Below are positions 39,958 to 43,022 of a DNA stretch of 43,022 nucleotides, piece by piece. Source of the DNA: CAZUVM01 sp964623885 (GTDB taxonomy: Bacteria > Verrucomicrobiota > Verrucomicrobiia > Limisphaerales > UBA8199). Every line of letters starts with the position of its first letter. The stretch's first letter is position 1. The DNA lies in contig CAZUVM010000099.1 in NCBI GenBank assembly GCA_964623885.1, positions 1 to 43,022 of the forward strand, given 5' to 3'. Made by a program: the position numbers and the translations under genes. Under the pieces are notes generated by a model. It was not told where the DNA came from, searched no databases, and worked only from the letters and a program-made list of their open reading frames with translations.

Positions 39958-41748
39958 TTAGTGATACTCCTGCAACGTCTTCACCTCATACCCGCTTTTG
40001 CGTAATGCCGCAATACCCAACGCGGCAGCCCGCGCCCCACTGAGCGTCGTCATAATCGGCGTCCCCGTATAGACGGCAGTGGTGCGAATTTTCACCTCGT
40101 CGGCCCGCGGCGTCTGGCCGGCGGGGGTATTGATAACGAGTTGGATTTCGCGATTCTTCAAAAGGTCGACGGCATTGGGCCGTCCTTCAGCCAGTTTGAA
40201 GATATGGCGGACTTTCAGGCCCGCGGCGGTCAGCACTGCCGCTGTGCCGCTGGTGGCGATCAGTTCAAAGCCCAGATTCGCAAAAGCTCGCGCCACTTCT
40301 GCCACTTCGTCCTTATGCGCGTCGCTGACGCTGATGAATACCCGACCGTTCAATGGCAGTGGTCCGCCGGCGGCGATTTGTGACTTGGCGTAGGCAATGC
40401 CGAGGTCGGCATCCAGGCCCATCACTTCGCCGGTTGAGCGCATCTCCGGCGATAGCAGAATGTCCTGGCCATGAAACCGGTTGAAAGGGAAAACGGACTC
40501 CTTCACCGCCCAGTATTTCGGCCAGATTTCCTCGGTGAACCCGAGCTCTTTCAAGCTCTTCCCGGCCATCACCTTGGCGGCGAGCTTGGCCAGCGGCACG
40601 CCGATGGCTTTGCTCACGAACGGCACCGTGCGCGAGGCGCGGGGGTTGACTTCCAGCACGTACACTGTGTCCCCCTTCACCGCATATTGCACATTCATCA
40701 GGCCGATTACTTTGAGCTCGCGCGCCATAGCGTGAGTGTATTCACGGATCGTTTGCACGACCTGTTTTGATAACGTGTGCGGAGGCAGGACCATCGCTGC
40801 ATCACCGGAATGTACCCCGGCAAACTCAATATGCTCGAGCAGAGCGCCGATGACGATTGTTCCCGCGCCCGGCTGACTAAATCGCCCCACGTCGGCGATG
40901 CAGTCCACGTCCACCTCGGTGGCGTCTTCGAGGAACTTGTCCACCAGCACCGGGCGCTCCGGCGAAGCCTCGACCGCAAACCGCATATAATGCTGCAGTT
41001 CCCCGTCGGAATACACAATCTGCATCGCCCGGCCGCCCAACACGAAACTGGGTCGGACCAGGATTGGATAGCCCAACGTTCTGGCGACGGCTAGCGCTTC
41101 AGCTTCATTGGTCGCAATGCCATTGGGCGGCTGGGGGATCTGGAGCTTGTTCAGCATGGCGGCGAACAGCTTCCGGTCCTCAGCAATTTCGATCTCCTGC
41201 GGGGATGTGCCGATGATATTGACACCGTTTTTCTGTAGACCAAGCGCCAGGTTTAGCGGAGTTTGGCCACCAAATTGCGCAATCGCACCCCAGCACCGCT
41301 CCCGTTCGTAAATATGGAGCACATCCTCGAGCGTCAGCGGCTCGAAATAGAGACGGTCACTGGTGTCATAATCGGTTGAGACCGTTTCCGGGTTGGAATT
41401 GACCATCAACGTTTCAAACCCGTCCTCCTTCAGGGCAAAGGCGGCATGAACACAGCAATAATCAAATTCAATACCCTGTCCGATTCGGTTCGGACCGCCG
41501 CCCAAAATCATTACTTTCTTCCGCTCGCTGCTTTTGACCTCGTCGTCGCCTCGATCATAGGTGGAATAATAATAGGGTGTGTATGCCTCGAACTCAGCCG
41601 CGCACGTGTCCACCAGACGATAGCTTGGGACGACGCCGAGCTTGCGACGCAATGCGCGAATGTCATCCTCGGCCTTCCCGGTAAGGTGGGCGATTTGCCG
41701 GTCGGAAAACCCGAGTGATTTGGCTTTGGCGAGCAATTCGGTGTTCAT
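39958..41748 (-). CDS. carB: Carbamoyl-phosphate synthase large subunit, C-terminal half only
   Basis: 596 residues. Carries the carbamoyl-phosphate-forming ATP-grasp half and the allosteric MGS domain of CarB, the last steps of making carbamoyl phosphate for pyrimidines and arginine. It begins inside the oligomerisation domain (NTELLAKAKSLGFSDRQIAH), then YRLVDTCAAEFEAYTPYYYS, MILGGGPNRIGQGIEFDYCC, NSNPETVSTDYDTSDRLYFE, RPSFVLGGRAMQIVY, VLEVNPRASRTVPFVSKAIG, and MGS (GFELIATSGTAAVLTAAGL, NTPAGQTPRADEVKIRT). The N-terminal carboxyphosphate half (about 500 residues) is not encoded upstream or anywhere else in the window. ATG 41748 is chosen; an in-frame TTG 41781 adds non-CarB residues. Split carB genes exist in some archaea and Aquifex, so a natural split is plausible; a truncated remnant is the alternative. 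Confidence 0.85.
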   Translation of the reverse strand: MNTELLAKAKSLGFSDRQIAHLTGKAEDDIRALRRKLGVVPSYRLVDTCAAEFEAYTPYYYSTYDRGDDEVKSSERKKVMILGGGPNRIGQGIEFDYCCVHAAFALKEDGFETLMVNSNPETVSTDYDTSDRLYFEPLTLEDVLHIYERERCWGAIAQFGGQTPLNLALGLQKNGVNIIGTSPQEIEIAEDRKLFAAMLNKLQIPQPPNGIATNEAEALAVARTLGYPILVRPSFVLGGRAMQIVYSDGELQHYMRFAVEASPERPVLVDKFLEDATEVDVDCIADVGRFSQPGAGTIVIGALLEHIEFAGVHSGDAAMVLPPHTLSKQVVQTIREYTHAMARELKVIGLMNVQYAVKGDTVYVLEVNPRASRTVPFVSKAIGVPLAKLAAKVMAGKSLKELGFTEEIWPKYWAVKESVFPFNRFHGQDILLSPEMRSTGEVMGLDADLGIAYAKSQIAAGGPLPLNGRVFISVSDAHKDEVAEVARAFANLGFELIATSGTAAVLTAAGLKVRHIFKLAEGRPNAVDLLKNREIQLVINTPAGQTPRADEVKIRTTAVYTGTPIMTTLSGARAAALGIAALRKSGYEVKTLQEYH

Positions 41749-41781
41749 GTCCAGGTCAAAACTCGGCAAAGAAAGCCGCAA

Positions 41782-42173
41782 AGAGCTACAGGTGTCGAGT
41801 GCCGAATGACCGTGGCAACTCCCAGCCCATCGACTTATCCAGATTATCCAACCTATTTGCCGTATTTGCCCCTGAGGATTTCGCGCACGGTGAAGTGCGA
41901 CTTTAAAAGCTTTTCAGCGGCTCTCCGCCAGCCGGATTGGTCGGTTTCAGCGGACGCATTGATCGTAATTGTCCCTGCAAGCCCGGTTCTCGAATGTCGC
42001 TTTGGGGCCATCCGATGATGCTGAAGGTGTTCAAATCGTGTTTGAGCGCGAAGTTACCCGTGGGGCTTTTCGAGCGTTCAACCAGTGCGCCTAACTCGGG
42101 GAACCCGTCCTGCGGCGCGCCGAGCGCTCCGGCAGGGCGTTGACTCTGCCCGCCGCCCGGTTAATCTTCTATC
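41782..42173. other. Gap upstream of carB half: no supported gene
   Basis: No CarB-like sequence on either strand, so the missing N-terminal half was not simply frameshifted. ATTATCC and TATTTGCC motifs are each doubled near 41840-41872. On the minus strand, 42173 to about 41903 is open without an ATG and ends in TAA; it reads LNTFSIIGWPQSDIREPGLQ and could be an old gene remnant. I cannot identify it. Confidence 0.3.
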
Positions 42174-42374
42174 ATGAAAATCAAGGTGATTCTCGAGCAG
42201 GGAGAAGACGGGTATGTTGTTGCCCATTGCCCCGCATTGAAGAGTTGCTGGTCCCAAGGTAAGACCCGTGAGGGAGCTTTGCGAAACATCCGCGAGGCGG
42301 TGGAGCTTTATCTGGAGCCACAAGCCGGCCAGTTGGCCGAATCCAAAGGAGCAGAAGTCGTAGAGCTCGCATGA
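42174..42374 (+). CDS. hicB: HicB-family antitoxin
   Basis: 66 residues. The HicB partial RNase H fold is clear: MKIKVILEQGEDGYVVAHCP, ALKSCWSQGKTREGALRNIR, then EAVELYLEP. This short form lacks a separate DNA-binding domain. It would normally bind and block the HicA mRNA interferase encoded by the next gene, which overlaps it by four bases (ATGA). Here that toxin is truncated, so HicB may be an orphan. Confidence 0.85.
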   Translation: MKIKVILEQGEDGYVVAHCPALKSCWSQGKTREGALRNIREAVELYLEPQAGQLAESKGAEVVELA

Positions 42375-42445
42375 AACTGCCGGTGTTGTCCGGCAGGCAG
42401 GTGGCGCGCCATCTTGTCGCGCGTCGTGGCGTCCGGCCCGTCTGA
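42371..42445 (+). pseudogene. hicA: hicA toxin remnant, truncated after 24 residues
   Basis: ATG 42371 overlaps the hicB stop. The peptide is KLPVLSGRQVARHLVARRGV followed by RPV and a stop. HicA toxins start 'K(L)P-(V/L)SG(R)E-V...L...GF--VRQ-GSH-(I/V)' and need the His of GSH for RNA cleavage. The frame stops just before the GSH motif and none of the three plus frames downstream restores it. The toxin is therefore dead; the DNA after 42440 comes from elsewhere. Confidence 0.75.
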
Positions 42446-42832
42446 TACTTCGCTACAGGATGCGGCCGCCCAAGCCGTCGCGCGCCTTTGGGAAGAGTGG
42501 CAAGTATGGTCCGCACTAATCGGCGATGTCTGGTCCGACCTAACAGTCTCGCACCTATGCGCGGTCGCATGGCGCGCCGCTTTCCACTCATTCAATCACG
42601 ACGCAAGCGGGGGTCGCACGGGTCGCAAGGCGTCGCAAACGCCAGACGCGGCAAGCGTGCCATTAGACGGCGCGCAATTAGCAGTAGAGCGCGCCCCGTT
42701 GATCCAATGGGCGCAAGACCGATGCGGGCGAATGTTCACCAAGCCTGAGGAGCAAGCCGAGCGCGCCGCGCGATGCTTCCCTCCTCTGGCGCGGTCACTA
42801 TGCACCGCAACTCACCGCGCCAGCATCCCACC
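42446..42832 (+). other. Unidentified segment after the hicA break
   Basis: Several overlapping frames are open. The longest (in frame from about 42414 to 42881) gives a Trp-rich, Ala/Arg-rich polypeptide with ARLWEEWQVWSALIGDVWSD; another gives a highly basic 60-residue peptide. No start with a ribosome site and no recognisable family, so I do not call a gene. The base and codon pattern is unlike the window's well-supported genes and the segment ends in a strong hairpin, as in accessory DNA. Confidence 0.3.
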
Positions 42833-42876
42833 GCAAAGAACACGGGCCGGCGCATTCACCGGCCCGTCCTCTTTGC
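42833..42876 (+). terminator. Long stem-loop, terminator-like
   Basis: Left arm 42833-42850 (GCAAAGAACACGGGCCGG) pairs with 42859-42876 across an eight-base loop, with three mismatches in 18 pairs. The 3' arm ends TCCTCTTTGC, a short T-rich end. Such GGGCCGG stems with A- and T-rich flanks are common intrinsic terminators on either strand. Confidence 0.5.
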
Positions 42877-43013
42877 TGTGAAAACGGCAATGCTATTTCG
42901 GGAATGTTTCCTCCCGTCCGTTTTCTTGCGACCGCACTCCCGTCTGGGAATCGCGCTAGCTTGAAACCCACAGGCGAGGGTTAGAGCCTAAAACACCGCA
43001 GTTAGGAAACATT

Positions 43014-43022
43014 ATGAAGTTA
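43014..43022 (+). CDS. Start of a gene running off the right edge
   Basis: ATG 43014 follows TTAGGAAAC (AGGAAA, five bases before the ATG), a good ribosome site. Only Met-Lys-Leu is visible. Product unknown. Confidence 0.35.

Noticed and set aside
39958..41748. Frameshifted full-length carB
   Set aside because: Upstream minus-strand frames to 42173 contain no ATP-grasp or oligomerisation-domain sequence, so a single frameshift cannot explain the missing half.
1..43022. CRISPR arrays, rRNA or tRNA genes
   Set aside because: No regularly spaced identical direct repeats and no tRNA-like or rRNA-like sequence stood out on reading. A short degenerate tRNA could be missed without a covariance search.

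Overview
The window looks like a chromosome segment of a Verrucomicrobiota bacterium, probably a soil or freshwater Pedosphaera/Limisphaera-type lineage. The signs are a type II pseudopilin-like protein with a verrucomicrobial C-terminal motif, a PEP-CTERM sorting signal, a large LamG/Ig-like/HYR surface protein with the C-terminal module these bacteria commonly carry, several secreted glycoside hydrolases, a DUF1080 protein, a BlaI/M56 pair, and GC-rich intergenic DNA full of hairpin repeats. The taxonomic call is inference; no rRNA or tRNA gene is visible.

Layout. 1-131: end of an AbrB-type antitoxin. 121-2886: secreted GH2 beta-galactosidase-like enzyme. 2932-8204: BlaI repressor with its own promoter and two operators, a membrane M56 peptidase ending in a coiled coil, a four-helix membrane protein and a putative lipoprotein. 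8319-9983: a frameshifted PEP-CTERM protein and a pseudopilin-like protein. 9997-11636 (minus): ECF sigma factor and a membrane protein, probably its regulator. 11758-12846: GH43 arabinanase-like enzyme. 12866-13330: stand-alone response regulator. 13569-16356 (minus): arsenic operon arsR-arsC-arsM-acr3, with candidate operators in the intergenic region shared with a divergent beta-propeller protein (16638-17624). Then a BON-domain protein, type II NADH dehydrogenase (minus) and a PagL-like lipid A deacylase (minus).

20526-21409 is a gene-free stretch of hairpin repeats. After it come a Tat-exported aminotransferase, a small lipoprotein, two tiny tandem ORFs, and a minus-strand efflux operon (membrane fusion protein, ABC ATPase, ABC permease; 23602-26742). 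27061-36579 holds the 1550-residue LamG/Ig/HYR protein and two secreted glycosidase-like proteins that converge on a repeat element. 36743-39764: RecQ and a secreted DUF1080 protein. 39958-41748 (minus): the C-terminal half of carbamoyl-phosphate synthase large subunit, with no N-terminal half nearby. The right end (42174-43022) looks accessory: hicB, a truncated hicA, an unidentified segment and a strong hairpin.

Functional themes are plant or microbial polysaccharide use (GH2, GH43, a clan-A-like glycosidase, a GH101/129-like protein, DUF1080), arsenic detoxification, envelope stress and export, and two families of intergenic inverted-repeat elements. The latter look the least described: family A (19751-19884 plus a half copy at 39892-39947) and family B (20820-21021 and 34059-34255). 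Two copies overlap the stop codon of a minus-strand gene, and the half copy lies ten bases past a third.
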